A stretch of DNA of 64,000 bases from Verrucomicrobiaceae bacterium (GTDB lineage: Bacteria > Verrucomicrobiota > Verrucomicrobiia > Verrucomicrobiales > Verrucomicrobiaceae). Positions 1-9,973 of the stretch are shown one piece after another. The stretch is from contig CANGYJ010000005.1 in assembly GCA_947458455.1 (NCBI GenBank), forward strand, positions 62,001 through 126,000. Direction: 5' to 3'. The position numbers and the translations under genes are program-made. The stretch's first letter is position 1. Each line of letters begins with the position of its first letter. The notes under the pieces are model-generated. The model was not told where the DNA came from and did not search any database. It was given only the letters and a program-made list of their open reading frames with translations.

Positions 1-456
1 ACACAGAGGTTTGTCCAAGCACCCTCTCTCTGTGCTCTCCGTGTCCTCGGTGGTTTTCAAGACCCTGCGGAAGACGATTTGTCTCACGCAAAGCCGCAAA
101 GACCGGAGAGTTTCTGATCCTTCGCGCCTTTGCGCTTTGGCGTAAGACTTCTTCAGGGGCTTGGGAACCCTTTCCGTGTCTTCCGTGTGTTCCGTGGTTG
201 TCTCCATTCGGCGGTGTTTCAGGGCTGGCAGACCTTCTTCGAGGCGAAGAACTAGCTCGAACTCGGGGGGGGGAAGCAGGGTCGCAAACGGGAGGCGGTT
301 CCGCCGAGGCTCCCCAGCGGCTGGACAGCGGGGCTCGACCTGGATCGCTTGAGGGGAGGCTTTCAGAAAACGGCTGGAAGCACCGCGAGAGGCTGGAAAG
401 ACGCCGAGGTGGAGCGGTCAGATTTTTGAACCCTGACCACGTTTCCCCTTGGAGTG
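1..456. other. Gene-free start of window with dispersed repeat motifs
   Basis: I see no convincing gene in these bases. Instead there are low-complexity motifs of the kind scattered between genes elsewhere in this window: CTCTCCGTGTCCTCGGTGG near 36-54 and a similar stretch ending in TTCCGTGGTTG near 199, plus an inverted repeat (listed separately). The remainder (about 220-456) has no recognisable feature and probably lies beyond the end of the small minus-strand operon that stops at 457. Confidence 0.5.
82..147. repeat. Inverted repeat of the GCAAAG type
   Basis: Arms at 82-101 and 128-147 are about 17/20 complementary, and each carries a version of ACGCAAAGCCGCAAAG. A related GCAAAAGACCGCAAAG palindrome lies at 19012-19144, so this looks like a dispersed family rather than a single terminator. 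Function is unknown. Confidence 0.6.
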
Positions 457-651
457 TTAAGTCGTGGCCTGCTCAAACAAGGAATCTACCGTTTCTCCCG
501 CGAAGAGGGCTTCGCGTTCCTGGGTATAGTCTCCTTGGCAGACCTGCCAGATGGAGAGCAGACGGGCCACTTTGTGCAGAGGCAGATTCTGCTGGAGAAT
601 GCGGAGGGCTTCCCCGGTCAGCTCTTGTTCGGTTTCGATGGCTGTGCTCAT
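457..651 (-). CDS. Small helical protein, possible antitoxin-like
   Basis: This 64-residue ORF begins at the ATG at 651, 34 nt after the DUF2442 gene stops, and is probably the last gene of the thiC-DUF4160-DUF2442 transcription unit. It looks wholly helical; its centre (LPLHKVARLLSIWQV) resembles the LP-x-x-hydrophobic helix of small DUF2281/VapB-like antitoxins, but that is only a pattern resemblance. I do not recognise a family with certainty. A longer frame extends upstream, but that extension is antisense-like sequence over DUF2442, so the internal ATG is preferred. It could be a real small protein or a remnant. Confidence 0.45.
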   Translation of the reverse strand: MSTAIETEQELTGEALRILQQNLPLHKVARLLSIWQVCQGDYTQEREALFAGETVDSLFEQATT

Positions 652-685
652 GACGCGAAAGTGGCAGGCTGGCCGAATGGGGGCA

Positions 686-994
686 TCACTTCTTTGCAGC
701 TTTCGGAGGGAGCTCGCGGATGAAGGCCCAGGAGACTTCGGCGGTCTGGCCGTTGTCGTAGTGGATATAGAAGCCGTGGCGAAGATCCTCGTCCAATTCG
801 ACCGACTGCACGGAAGCAGAGGCAGCAATCTTGTTGGCCTTGCGGATGGTGGCGTGGGGCTCGAGGAAGCTGACCCCATCATCAAAATCCACATCAAAGG
901 CATCCTCCCATTGGAGGAAGCGGACGGTGCGTATCGCCACGCCTTTAGCTGTGCCGAAGGGGACCTTGAGTGGGTTGAGTGTTTTCGTTTTCAT
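686..994 (-). CDS. DUF2442 domain-containing protein
   Basis: This 102-residue protein starts MKTKTLNPL. It carries the short beta-rich signature of DUF2442 proteins (VRFLQWEDAFDVDFDDGVSF, then a C-terminal half with HYDNGQTAEVSW). Members are small proteins of unknown function often found beside DUF4160 genes in pairs that behave like toxin-antitoxin or small regulatory modules. The start at 994 overlaps the DUF4160 stop in an ATGA arrangement, indicating translational coupling; the in-frame extension upstream to 1054 is rejected because it would overlap DUF4160 extensively. The tail is Lys/Ala-rich (PPKAAKK). Biochemical role unknown. Confidence 0.75.
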   Translation of the reverse strand: MKTKTLNPLKVPFGTAKGVAIRTVRFLQWEDAFDVDFDDGVSFLEPHATIRKANKIAASASVQSVELDEDLRHGFYIHYDNGQTAEVSWAFIRELPPKAAKK

Positions 995-1191
995 AGGCGG
1001 CCTTCTTTTTCGAGTGCGGCGATGATTTCTAGCACCTTCCGGGGCGGAGTCCAAGCGTCCATCGGCTGCTTCGTGGCAAGCACGACGCGCCCGAGGATGC
1101 GTCCGTCCATCTTGGAGACGTGGATATGGCGGGGATCGTGGTCACCGATCCACCATTCAAAAACATAGCCTCCTCGGCGGACTTTTCCCAT
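991..1191 (-). CDS. DUF4160 domain-containing protein
   Basis: This 66-residue protein has the DUF4160 hallmark, a glycine/tryptophan segment followed by DHDPRHIHV, then a short helical C-terminus (PRKVLEIIAALEKEGRL). The family is of unknown activity and commonly sits next to DUF2442 genes, as here. The ATG at 1191 lies only 3 nt downstream of the thiC stop codon, and its own stop overlaps the DUF2442 start. The pair is therefore probably cotranscribed with thiC and under the same riboswitch, unless an internal promoter exists within thiC. Whether it acts as a toxin-antitoxin pair cannot be read from the sequence. Confidence 0.8.
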   Translation of the reverse strand: MGKVRRGGYVFEWWIGDHDPRHIHVSKMDGRILGRVVLATKQPMDAWTPPRKVLEIIAALEKEGRL

Positions 1192-1194
1192 GGC

Positions 1195-3411
<2,217 letters not shown>

Positions 3412-3426
3412 TCAAGCCGAGGTTTT

Positions 3427-3753
3427 GGCAGAATGATGGGTGGCAAAATGATTTTCTGAGTCCTGATCATTCGGCAACTACCCCATTCATGCCCGGCCAT
3501 GTGGACTGCGGCAGCCTGCTGCCGCTTTTCCAAGGCAGCCCTGCTGCCCCCGGAGACTCCTCATGAACAAAGAATGTCTGCCGCTGGCGCAAACGCGAAA
3601 GCACCTCGGCGTGCCATCCCTCGGAAGCCCTCGACGGCCAGCAGGCTGGCCTCCCGAAAGCGGCAGCAGGCTGCCGCAGTCCATGTCACGCCATCGGGTT
3701 TGAGAATCCTTTTTTCCGAAGAACCGGATCATTCTGCCATCCATCATTTTGCC
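3427..3753. repeat. Nested palindromic intergenic element
   Basis: Outer arms: GGCAGAATGAT-GGGT-GGCAAAATGAT at 3427-3452, answered in inverse orientation at 3728-3753 with the two half-motifs swapped. Inner arms: GGACTGCGGCAGCCTGCTGC at 3503-3522, answered by its inverse at 3662-3682, with flanking matches extending to 3499 and 3685. Between them lie two more small hairpins (near 3533-3555 and 3628-3646). There is no coding signal. The layout is that of a non-autonomous, REP/MITE-like element between the thiC riboswitch and the next gene. Confidence 0.7.
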
Positions 3754-3754
3754 A

Positions 3755-3791
3755 ACAAAAACCGCCCGCCGTGGGTGACACGGCGGGCGGT
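3755..3791 (-). terminator. Rho-independent terminator of the Gfo/Idh gene
   Basis: Read on the minus strand, a 13-bp GC stem (ACCGCCCGCCGTG paired with CACGGCGGGCGGT) is followed directly by TTTTTG. It starts 28 nt after the stop codon of the oxidoreductase at 3819. Confidence 0.85.
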
Positions 3792-3818
3792 GAAGGCGTG
3801 GTGGTCTGGGGAGATGGA

Positions 3819-4856
3819 TCAGGCGAGTTCGCTGATTTTCACCGGGCGGCCGCCTTGCTCGGCGCTCTTGTCGGCGGCGAAGATGACTTCGAAGGACTTT
3901 TGGGATTCTTCGAAGCTGGTGAGGGGCATGGGCTTGCCGGCATCGAGGGCATCGAAGAAGGCCTGGAACTGGCTCTGGTAGGGGTGATCGCTCACGTCGC
4001 CGGAGTCGAGCATCTTCATGGAGAGCTTGCTCCAGGCGTGCTTGTCGGTGTGGAGCTTCATCGAGTGGAATTTGTCGTCGAGGAGGCTGCCCTGGCTGCC
4101 GCAGAGGTGGGTGTGGAAGTAGTAGGGCTGGAGGCAGTCCACGATGGCGGCGGATTTGCCGACGGCACCGTTTTTGAAGCGGATGATGGTGGTGCTGCTG
4201 GTGTCGTATTCGTAGGGCTTGAAGATCTCGCTGCTGCTGCGGGTGGAGAAGGAGGAGACGCTTTCCACTTCGCTACCCATCATCATGAGGAGGGCATCGA
4301 GGGCATGGCAGCCAGCGGTGAGGAGGGCGCTGCCGCCGTCTTTCTTGCCGGTGTTCCAGCGGAACTGGCCATACCAGGGGCCAATGCCGTGGTAATAATC
4401 GACCTCGCCGTAATGCAGGCTGCCGAGCAAGCCTTCGTCGATGAGTGCCTTCGTGACGGTGAACTGGTTCGAGAAGCGGCACTCGAAGCAGACGCAGCCC
4501 TGCACGCCGTTGGATTTCGCGGCAGCGGTGATTTCACGCACTTCCTGGAGGCTGTTCGCCATCGGCTTTTCGAGGATGATGTGCTTTTTGGCGTTCGCGG
4601 CAGCGATGGCCTGATCGCGATGCTGGCTGGGGTAGCTGGTGATGTCCACGACGTGGATGGACGGATCGGAGAGCATGGCATCGATGCTCTGGTAGCTCTT
4701 GATCTGGCCGCCGTGCTTGGCGCTGAGCTCGGCATCGTCGAGCTTCCGCGAGGAATAGATGGCCGTGACCTGGCCCTGGGTGGTTTTATTGATCGCTTCG
4801 ATGTGGGCGGTGGCCGCCCAGCCGTATCCGATGATGCCGACGTTGTATTTATTCAT
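3819..4856 (-). CDS. Gfo/Idh/MocA family NAD(P)-dependent oxidoreductase
   Basis: This 345-residue protein has the N-terminal Rossmann fingerprint VGIIGYGWAATAHIEAI and the family EKP motif (ILEKPMANS), followed by the alpha/beta substrate domain with GGSALLTAGCHALDALLMM. Such enzymes oxidise or epimerise sugars and inositols with a bound nicotinamide cofactor; the substrate cannot be assigned here. The start is the ATG at 4856 (MNKYNVGII), because the frame upstream runs into the divergent promoter region. No signal peptide, so cytoplasmic. It is single, ends in a strong terminator, and is divergent from the secreted protease gene at 4973. Confidence 0.93.
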   Translation of the reverse strand: MNKYNVGIIGYGWAATAHIEAINKTTQGQVTAIYSSRKLDDAELSAKHGGQIKSYQSIDAMLSDPSIHVVDITSYPSQHRDQAIAAANAKKHIILEKPMANSLQEVREITAAAKSNGVQGCVCFECRFSNQFTVTKALIDEGLLGSLHYGEVDYYHGIGPWYGQFRWNTGKKDGGSALLTAGCHALDALLMMMGSEVESVSSFSTRSSSEIFKPYEYDTSSTTIIRFKNGAVGKSAAIVDCLQPYYFHTHLCGSQGSLLDDKFHSMKLHTDKHAWSKLSMKMLDSGDVSDHPYQSQFQAFFDALDAGKPMPLTSFEESQKSFEVIFAADKSAEQGGRPVKISELA

Positions 4857-4972
4857 GATGGGGATTGCTTCATTCCAGCCGTGGGCCGGAAACGTGTCAA
4901 CCTCATACCCGGTGAGCGGGGAAGATGTTTCAAAGAGTGGCGCGAGGCGGTGATTCGAGCTAAAAATCCGCG

Positions 4973-7090
4973 ATGCGTCCATCCATCCTCGCGCTGCTAT
5001 TCTTCATGCCCCTGCTGCACGCGGCGGAGGCACGCTGCTGGCGGCTGGGCGGAGCGGCGGAGCCGAAGACGCTGCGGCATGCGGGATTCCGCCTGCTGCT
5101 GAACACGGCGGAACATTCGGAAGGCGTGCTGCGGCTGCGGGTGGGCATGCAAAACAGCACGCAGAATGCGGCGATGCCGCCCAGCCTGATGGACGTGCGT
5201 GCCATTCACCTCCGCAAGGCGGCTGGAGGCTCCAACGTGACCTGCACAGATGCCGGTGAGGGTTGGCGGGTGGGAGAGGCGGTGCTGCCGCAGGAGCTGG
5301 TTATGACGACGCTGAGCTTTCCGTGGCCTGCGGAGGATCTGGATGAAATCACGGTGCTGGATGTGGAATCGCATTCACCCATGAAGTTTCTTTTGAATGA
5401 TACGATGGCCTTCAAAGCGCCGGATCTCTCACGCGTGGAAGGAAAGACCATGACGCTCGATTCGGCGCTGGAGCCGCTGAACGCGGGAAACCAAAACGTG
5501 GGCCTGCGCCTTGGCCAGATGCGCTGTGCGGAAGGGGCGCTCGCGCTGGAGGTGAGCTTCACCAATATCGCTCGCTATCCCACCGAACTCGAACGCTGCC
5601 CGAAGGGCGGCGAGGCACGTCTGCTCGATGCGGATGGCCATCGGCTGACCGTGCTCGATGTGCGTGGCGGCATCGTGGACCGCATCGCGCCGCCAGGGGT
5701 GTGGCCGCCGGGCGTGGAGAATCGCGGCATCCTGCGCTTTGCCCTGCCGCATCCGCATGCGGCCACGCGGCTGTGGTTCTGGTTCCCCGGCTATCCACAC
5801 CTGCCGCTGCTCTTTGATGAGAAAGAAGGCCTGTGGAAGGTGGATCATGCGAACAAGCAAACGCCGACCTTCACCGCCGCCCGCATGCACTCGCTGGCGG
5901 AACAGAAGCTCTTCGATCATGTGACGAACTTCTGGGCTGGCGTATCCAAATCCATCACCGAGGGCCGCCTCGACGAGGCGCGGAAGCTTTTCGAGGTGGA
6001 GAAGGAGCCGGAGCTTTTTCACCACCTCGACCGCATGGCCTTTGAGAGCGTGGACATCCGGCCGTTTGACTCGCAAAGCATGGACCTCGAAAACGGCGAG
6101 CTGCGGGTGGTCAGCCTGCGTATGAATTACCGCCTCAAAGGCCATCGCGGCACGAATGCCTTCTACATTCCCATGTATGCTCGCATGCAGGCCACGGGCG
6201 AAGGAGGCTGGAAGGTCAAGGCGCTAACCTTTCCGTATGGCCCGCCCTTTTGGAGCCGTGGTTACGACCGCGTGCATGCCAGCCATCGCATCCTCGTGGT
6301 GCACAAGCACACGCCGGAGGATGCGCGGCATGCGCTGGTGATGTCCAATCAGCTCGAAGCGGCCTACGATCATCTGCTGGCGGCGGGTCTGCCGATGAGC
6401 GCCACCTATGTGGCCTTTCATTGCTCCGATGCGGGTGATTTCCAAATCCTCAGCGGAGCCGATCCCGGCATGGCAGCCGGTGCCGCGCCCGGTGTGACGA
6501 TCGTCGAGAACGGCAAGCTGCAGACCTACAACCTCGCCATGTATGCCAACAACGCCGGGGTGAGAGGTCATCAGGCCTTTGCGGATCGCGGGAACCAGCA
6601 GCAGGTCACGATGGAGCATGAACTCACGCATCTGGCACTCGGCGAGTGGTCACGCCCGTGGACGCCGGGATGGCTCGTGGAAGGCGCGGCGGTGTATTTT
6701 TCCTCGGAGCGATTCACCGAGCGGCCGGATGTGCTGCGAGATGCGATGGCTCGTGGCATCAGTCTCACCGAGCTGACTCGGCATGGCACGCTGCGCCGCG
6801 AGAAGGATGATCCGCTCACGCTGCATAGCCGCTACATGCTCAGCGCCTACGCCGTCGGCTGGATCGCGAAGGTATTTGGTGAGAAGCGGCTGCTGGAGCT
6901 CTACCGCGCCTTCAGCGAGGAGTTTCCCGCCGAATGGAAGCGGGAGGACGGCGCCGTGAATTATGATGACGAGGATGGCGTGGCCAAACAAGAGGCGCGG
7001 GCAAGGCTCACCCGCCTGCTGCTGCAAAAACACCTCGGCACAGATGTCACTGCCATGGAGCAGCAGATCATTCAGATGCTGCGGAGGTAG
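4973..7090 (+). CDS. Secreted HExxH metallopeptidase (gluzincin / peptidase MA-like)
   Basis: This 705-residue protein begins with a clear signal peptide (MRPSILALLFFMPLLHAAEA). Residues about 25-300 look like beta-rich domains without a name I recognise. A helical/SnoaL-like linker follows (about 305-420). The C-terminal third is a peptidase: HELTH at about residues 549-553, then E570 in the segment GWLVEGAAVYFSSER, giving the HExxH...E zinc triad of gluzincins (peptidase MA/M1-like). It is probably exported to the periplasm. The gene stands alone, with a 116-bp divergent gap to the oxidoreductase. The substrate is unknown and the assignment rests on the zinc motif. Confidence 0.8.
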   Translation: MRPSILALLFFMPLLHAAEARCWRLGGAAEPKTLRHAGFRLLLNTAEHSEGVLRLRVGMQNSTQNAAMPPSLMDVRAIHLRKAAGGSNVTCTDAGEGWRVGEAVLPQELVMTTLSFPWPAEDLDEITVLDVESHSPMKFLLNDTMAFKAPDLSRVEGKTMTLDSALEPLNAGNQNVGLRLGQMRCAEGALALEVSFTNIARYPTELERCPKGGEARLLDADGHRLTVLDVRGGIVDRIAPPGVWPPGVENRGILRFALPHPHAATRLWFWFPGYPHLPLLFDEKEGLWKVDHANKQTPTFTAARMHSLAEQKLFDHVTNFWAGVSKSITEGRLDEARKLFEVEKEPELFHHLDRMAFESVDIRPFDSQSMDLENGELRVVSLRMNYRLKGHRGTNAFYIPMYARMQATGEGGWKVKALTFPYGPPFWSRGYDRVHASHRILVVHKHTPEDARHALVMSNQLEAAYDHLLAAGLPMSATYVAFHCSDAGDFQILSGADPGMAAGAAPGVTIVENGKLQTYNLAMYANNAGVRGHQAFADRGNQQQVTMEHELTHLALGEWSRPWTPGWLVEGAAVYFSSERFTERPDVLRDAMARGISLTELTRHGTLRREKDDPLTLHSRYMLSAYAVGWIAKVFGEKRLLELYRAFSEEFPAEWKREDGAVNYDDEDGVAKQEARARLTRLLLQKHLGTDVTAMEQQIIQMLRR

Positions 7091-7107
7091 GTTGGAGCGG
7101 TTCCAGT

Positions 7108-7133
7108 CGGCAAACTGACGTTTGCCGCTACGG
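7108..7133. repeat. Small hairpin of the GCCGCTACGG family
   Basis: CGGCAAAC-TGAC-GTTTGCCG forms a perfect 8-bp stem (7108-7127) followed by CTACGG. Comparable hairpins next to GCTACG lie at 19843-19866, with a related pair of arms at 33363-33418. It sits between two converging genes and could serve as a bidirectional terminator, but it has no U-tract. Confidence 0.6.
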
Positions 7134-7155
7134 AGGCGCCGTGAGATGCATTGGA

Positions 7156-8196
7156 TCAGGCCAGCCCGAGTTCTTTTTTCACGATCGCCACGCCGGCGCA
7201 CATGCTGGCGAGCTTCTTCTTCGCGGCCCAGCGGGCGGTTTGGGAGAGACCGCAGTCGGGGGCGAAGACGAGTTTGTCGGCGGGAACATGCTTCAAGCAC
7301 TCACGCACGGCATCGGCGATCTGCTCGGGTGTTTCGATGTGATAGCTCTTCACGTCGATGATGCCGACGGCAACATCGTAGCGCTCGGACATCGGTTTGA
7401 TGACCTCAAGCTCGGCGTATTCGCTGTTCGCCATCTCGACATGAACTTCATCGCAATGAAGATCGAGGAAGGCCGGAAAGAGCGGCGCGTATTTGCGCCA
7501 TCCGACGGGATGGCCTTTGAAATTGCCGAAGCAAAGGTGCGTGCAGATGCGGGCCTTGCCGTAACCGCTGGCGACGGTGCGGTTGAAGATGTCCACGAAG
7601 CGTTTCGTGTCCTCGCGGTAGCCGTAGCAGCTCATGCTGGGCTCATCGACGCAGATTTCCTCCGCACCGGCCGCGACGAGGTCGGCGATCTCTTGGTGAA
7701 CGATGGGCAGCAGAGCCTCGGTGATGGCGTAACGGTCTTTGTAGCGATTATTTGGCGAAAGTCGGCCACTGAGCGTGTAAGGACCGGGAACGGAGACTTT
7801 CAGGCGCTTGCCCGTGTGGCCTGCGAGATGCTTCAAACGCTGAAATTCATCCACCGCGCCGAGTCCGCGTGGTGCTTTCAATTCGCCGACGATCTCGTGT
7901 TTGCCACGCTGATCATGTGCCGGTGGTCCAAAGCGTCGTGGACTGGCCGGTTCGAGTGCGATGCCCTCGATGAAACCGTAGAAGCTGAGGTTGAAGTCGA
8001 AACGTGTCTGTTCGCCATCCGTGATGACATCCAGCCCGGAGCTGATTTGATCTTGAATGGCCACCTGCGCCGCGTCGTCCTGCATTTCGGCGATATCCGC
8101 CGTTCCGAAGCTGCCGAGGTGCTGCGCGGAGAATTCCAGCCAGCCCGGAAACGGATAGCTGCCGATGACGGAGGTGCGAAGCGGTTGGGATTTCAT
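7156..8196 (-). CDS. Core MetE-like cobalamin-independent methionine synthase family protein
   Basis: At 346 residues this corresponds only to the C-terminal catalytic half of MetE (UROD/MetE-like barrel). It begins RTSVIGSYPFPGWL, a typical core-MetE opening. The zinc-site pattern is present: His and Cys in ICTHLCFGNF, Glu in DEVHVEMAN, and Cys in FAPDCGLSQTARW. Family members transfer methyl groups to homocysteine or related thiols, some using methylcobalamin rather than methyl-folate as donor. The acceptor here is not certain; it may be a methionine synthase or another thiol methyltransferase. Cytoplasmic; no operon partner; the downstream gene converges. Confidence 0.88.
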   Translation of the reverse strand: MKSQPLRTSVIGSYPFPGWLEFSAQHLGSFGTADIAEMQDDAAQVAIQDQISSGLDVITDGEQTRFDFNLSFYGFIEGIALEPASPRRFGPPAHDQRGKHEIVGELKAPRGLGAVDEFQRLKHLAGHTGKRLKVSVPGPYTLSGRLSPNNRYKDRYAITEALLPIVHQEIADLVAAGAEEICVDEPSMSCYGYREDTKRFVDIFNRTVASGYGKARICTHLCFGNFKGHPVGWRKYAPLFPAFLDLHCDEVHVEMANSEYAELEVIKPMSERYDVAVGIIDVKSYHIETPEQIADAVRECLKHVPADKLVFAPDCGLSQTARWAAKKKLASMCAGVAIVKKELGLA

Positions 8197-8282
8197 GGTG
8201 TGGGGATGAAACGGCAGAGGAGGCCGTCATGCCACGCATGAACCGCAAAGGACAACCGATGCGGCGGGAAGGTGCAACCTAA

Positions 8283-8373
8283 CCAAGCCCGTAGGGCTGC
8301 CACAACCATAGCCGTGGGTGCACCCCACGGATGCGTGTATCCCAGCGTCCAACCGCGTAGTGGTGACACAAAC
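8283..8373. repeat. REP-like hairpins left of the transposase, with left inverted end
   Basis: Three palindromic units occur in 91 bp: AGCCCGTAGGGCT (8285-8297), CCGTGGGTG-CACCCCACGG (8312-8330), and CCGCGTAGTGG inside the 24-bp stretch 8350-8373. The last stretch matches, as an inverse, 8873-8896 on the other side of the transposase with one mismatch. Similar units recur at 8930-9087. Confidence 0.75.
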
Positions 8374-8394
8374 CGCCGACCATGTCACTGGTGA

Positions 8395-8847
8395 TCAACC
8401 CGCGATGTATTGGTCGTCGTATTGGATTTTCGCTTCCTCCAACAGATGTCGGTATTCATCCAAATAGCCCGTCTTCTGATGATGAATCTGCTGGTCTTTA
8501 ATGTAGCGGATCACGGCGTCTTTTTCACGCACAGAGACAGTGAAAGCACCGTAACCGTCCTGCCAGCCTGTGAAATCGGGGAAGATAGTCTCTTTGCTGA
8601 TCCATCGGCTGGTGCCGGTTTTCAACTCGCGCATGTAGTCAGTCAGTGAAAGCGTCGGATGCAGGGACGTGAGGATGTGAAGGTGGTCTTCCATGCCATT
8701 GACGCGGTAGAGATGGCATTGCAGCCCCTGCTGGATGCCCCAGATGTAGCGAAACAGCTCCTCGCGGCGATCAGCGTGCAAAACCGGAGCGCGATTTTTC
8801 GTGGAGAACACGATGTGATACAAAATCTGCGTGTAGGTGTTTGCCAT
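8395..8847 (-). CDS. IS200/IS605-type (RAYT-like) Y1 transposase
   Basis: This 150-residue protein has the IS200 TnpA features: an opening TYTQILYHIVFSTKNR, the HUH motif in MEDHLHIL, and a later helix AVIRYIKDQQIHH that holds the likely catalytic tyrosine plus Q-x2-HH. Y1 transposases cut and rejoin single-stranded DNA at hairpins; RAYT relatives are tied to REP palindromes. There is no accessory tnpB. The gene is bracketed by 24-bp inverted copies of a REP-like palindrome (8350-8373 and 8873-8896), and more hairpins follow to 9087. It appears intact (complete motifs, normal length), so it may be active or domesticated. The start at 8847 gives the usual MANTYTQ opening. Confidence 0.9.
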   Translation of the reverse strand: MANTYTQILYHIVFSTKNRAPVLHADRREELFRYIWGIQQGLQCHLYRVNGMEDHLHILTSLHPTLSLTDYMRELKTGTSRWISKETIFPDFTGWQDGYGAFTVSVREKDAVIRYIKDQQIHHQKTGYLDEYRHLLEEAKIQYDDQYIAG

Positions 8848-8872
8848 GATGGTGACGTTGGGTGGATGGGAT

Positions 8873-9087
8873 GGTTTGTGTCACCGCTACGCGGTTCAAC
8901 CGAAATATTGGCTGGGTTTCTGGACGTGCGTCCGTGGGTTTCACCCACGGCTACGATTATGCCAGCCCTAGCGGGCTTCCAATCAGCACCGCATAGCGGT
9001 GATACAATAATAGCCGTGGGTGACAACCCACGGAACGAATGGCCAATAAACCACCGTTCGGCAGATGAAACCGCGTAGCGGAGACAC
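8873..9087. repeat. Cluster of REP-like hairpins right of the transposase
   Basis: The right inverted end is 8873-8896 (GTTTGTGTCACCGCTACGCG core). Further units are CCGTGGGTTTCACCCACGG (8931-8949), AGCCCTAGCGGGCT (8963-8976), CACCGCATAGCGGTG (8988-9002), CCGTGGGTGACAACCCACGG (9014-9033) and CCGCGTAGCGGAGACACA (9071-9088). The same palindromes appear in both orientations. This fills the whole 248-bp gap up to the SIS gene stop at 9096; no other feature is visible. Confidence 0.75.
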
Positions 9088-9095
9088 AGAAGCGT

Positions 9096-9875
9096 TCAAA
9101 CGCCCAAGCCCGCGTAGTAGCGTGAGATGCGCCGCGCGTGCTCGTCATACGCAGCTTCAAACAACTCGGTGGCCTTGGCGGCTCCGACGACGGCTCCGGC
9201 GGTGAGAACCTTCGGCGGCTGGCCAGCCTTGGTGAGACGATCTGCCACCTCGGCTTTGATGGCGTTCACGAGAAGGCAGCCACCGACGGTACTGCCGGGT
9301 GCCACGGGAGTTTCGAGGCCGTCGATTTTCACCATGGCGTCACCAACGGGTGCGCCGGTGTCGAGCACGATGTCGGCGAAGTCCTGGAGCTTTTTGCCAT
9401 CGCGATGACGGCTGGTGCTGGCTTCGCTGTGCGTGGTGCTGATGATGGCGACGACTTTGACACCGCGTCGTTGGAACTCCTCGGCCATCTCGACCGGGAC
9501 AACGTTGCAGCCGCCGCTGGAGATGACCAGGGCGCTGTCGCCGGGCTGGAGATCAAAATTGCGCAGGATGCGGCTCGCAAAGCCGCTGACGTTTTCGAGG
9601 AACATGGCCTGCCGCTGGCCGTTCGCACCGACGACGAGGTTGTGGAAGGTCAGCGAGAGCTCAACGATGGGATTGAAGCCCGGGAAGGAGCCGTAACGCG
9701 GCCACATTTCCTCGACGAGGATGCGACTGTGGCCGGAGCCGAAGACGTGAACCATTTGTCCGGCGAGGATCGTCTTGGCGAACATGTCAGCGGCCTGCTG
9801 GATGAGCGGAAGTTGGTCGCGGACGCGGTTGAGAAGGCCTTGGCTAGCTTCGAGGTATTGGAGGGCGGGAGTCAT
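9096..9875 (-). CDS. SIS domain sugar-phosphate-binding protein
   Basis: This 259-residue protein has a sugar isomerase (SIS) fold: AKTILAGQMVHVFGSGHSRI forms the first phosphate loop, and DSALVISSGGCNVVPVEMAEE and VVAIISTTHS belong to the second strand-loop region. It resembles the UPF0309 group that accompanies amino-sugar utilisation genes. It probably isomerises, cleaves or senses a phosphosugar. The start is the ATG at 9875 (MTPALQYLEAS), since the upstream in-frame stretch translates a palindromic repeat. The ROK kinase gene lies upstream in the same direction, separated by that palindrome, which suggests a kinase plus phosphosugar enzyme pair. Confidence 0.88.
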   Translation of the reverse strand: MTPALQYLEASQGLLNRVRDQLPLIQQAADMFAKTILAGQMVHVFGSGHSRILVEEMWPRYGSFPGFNPIVELSLTFHNLVVGANGQRQAMFLENVSGFASRILRNFDLQPGDSALVISSGGCNVVPVEMAEEFQRRGVKVVAIISTTHSEASTSRHRDGKKLQDFADIVLDTGAPVGDAMVKIDGLETPVAPGSTVGGCLLVNAIKAEVADRLTKAGQPPKVLTAGAVVGAAKATELFEAAYDEHARRISRYYAGLGV

Positions 9876-9900
9876 GAGTGGTGAAGGAAGGTTTGGTTTA

Positions 9901-9970
9901 ACCACAGAGGTCACAGAGAGGCACAGAGATATGAATTCCGAACTCTGTGCTCCTCCGTGACCTCTGTGGT
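9901..9970. repeat. Palindromic repeat between ROK and SIS genes
   Basis: Arms at 9901-9928 (beginning ACCACAGAGGTCACAGAGAG) and 9943-9970 are close to perfect complements around a 14-bp loop. The wording CACAGAGGTCACAGAG is akin to the ACACAGAGG at the very start of this window. It begins immediately after the ROK stop codon (9974) in transcription order and may fold in the mRNA between the two genes. Confidence 0.8.
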
Positions 9971-9973
9971 AGA

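Noticed and set aside
198-653. Plus-strand open frame near the window start
   Set aside because: It overlaps repeat-rich non-coding sequence and the minus-strand small ORF; composition and content do not look protein-like.
8283-9087. CRISPR or tRNA-like cluster
   Set aside because: The hairpins are irregularly spaced palindromes in both orientations around a Y1 transposase; there is no repeat-spacer pattern and no tRNA anticodon arm.
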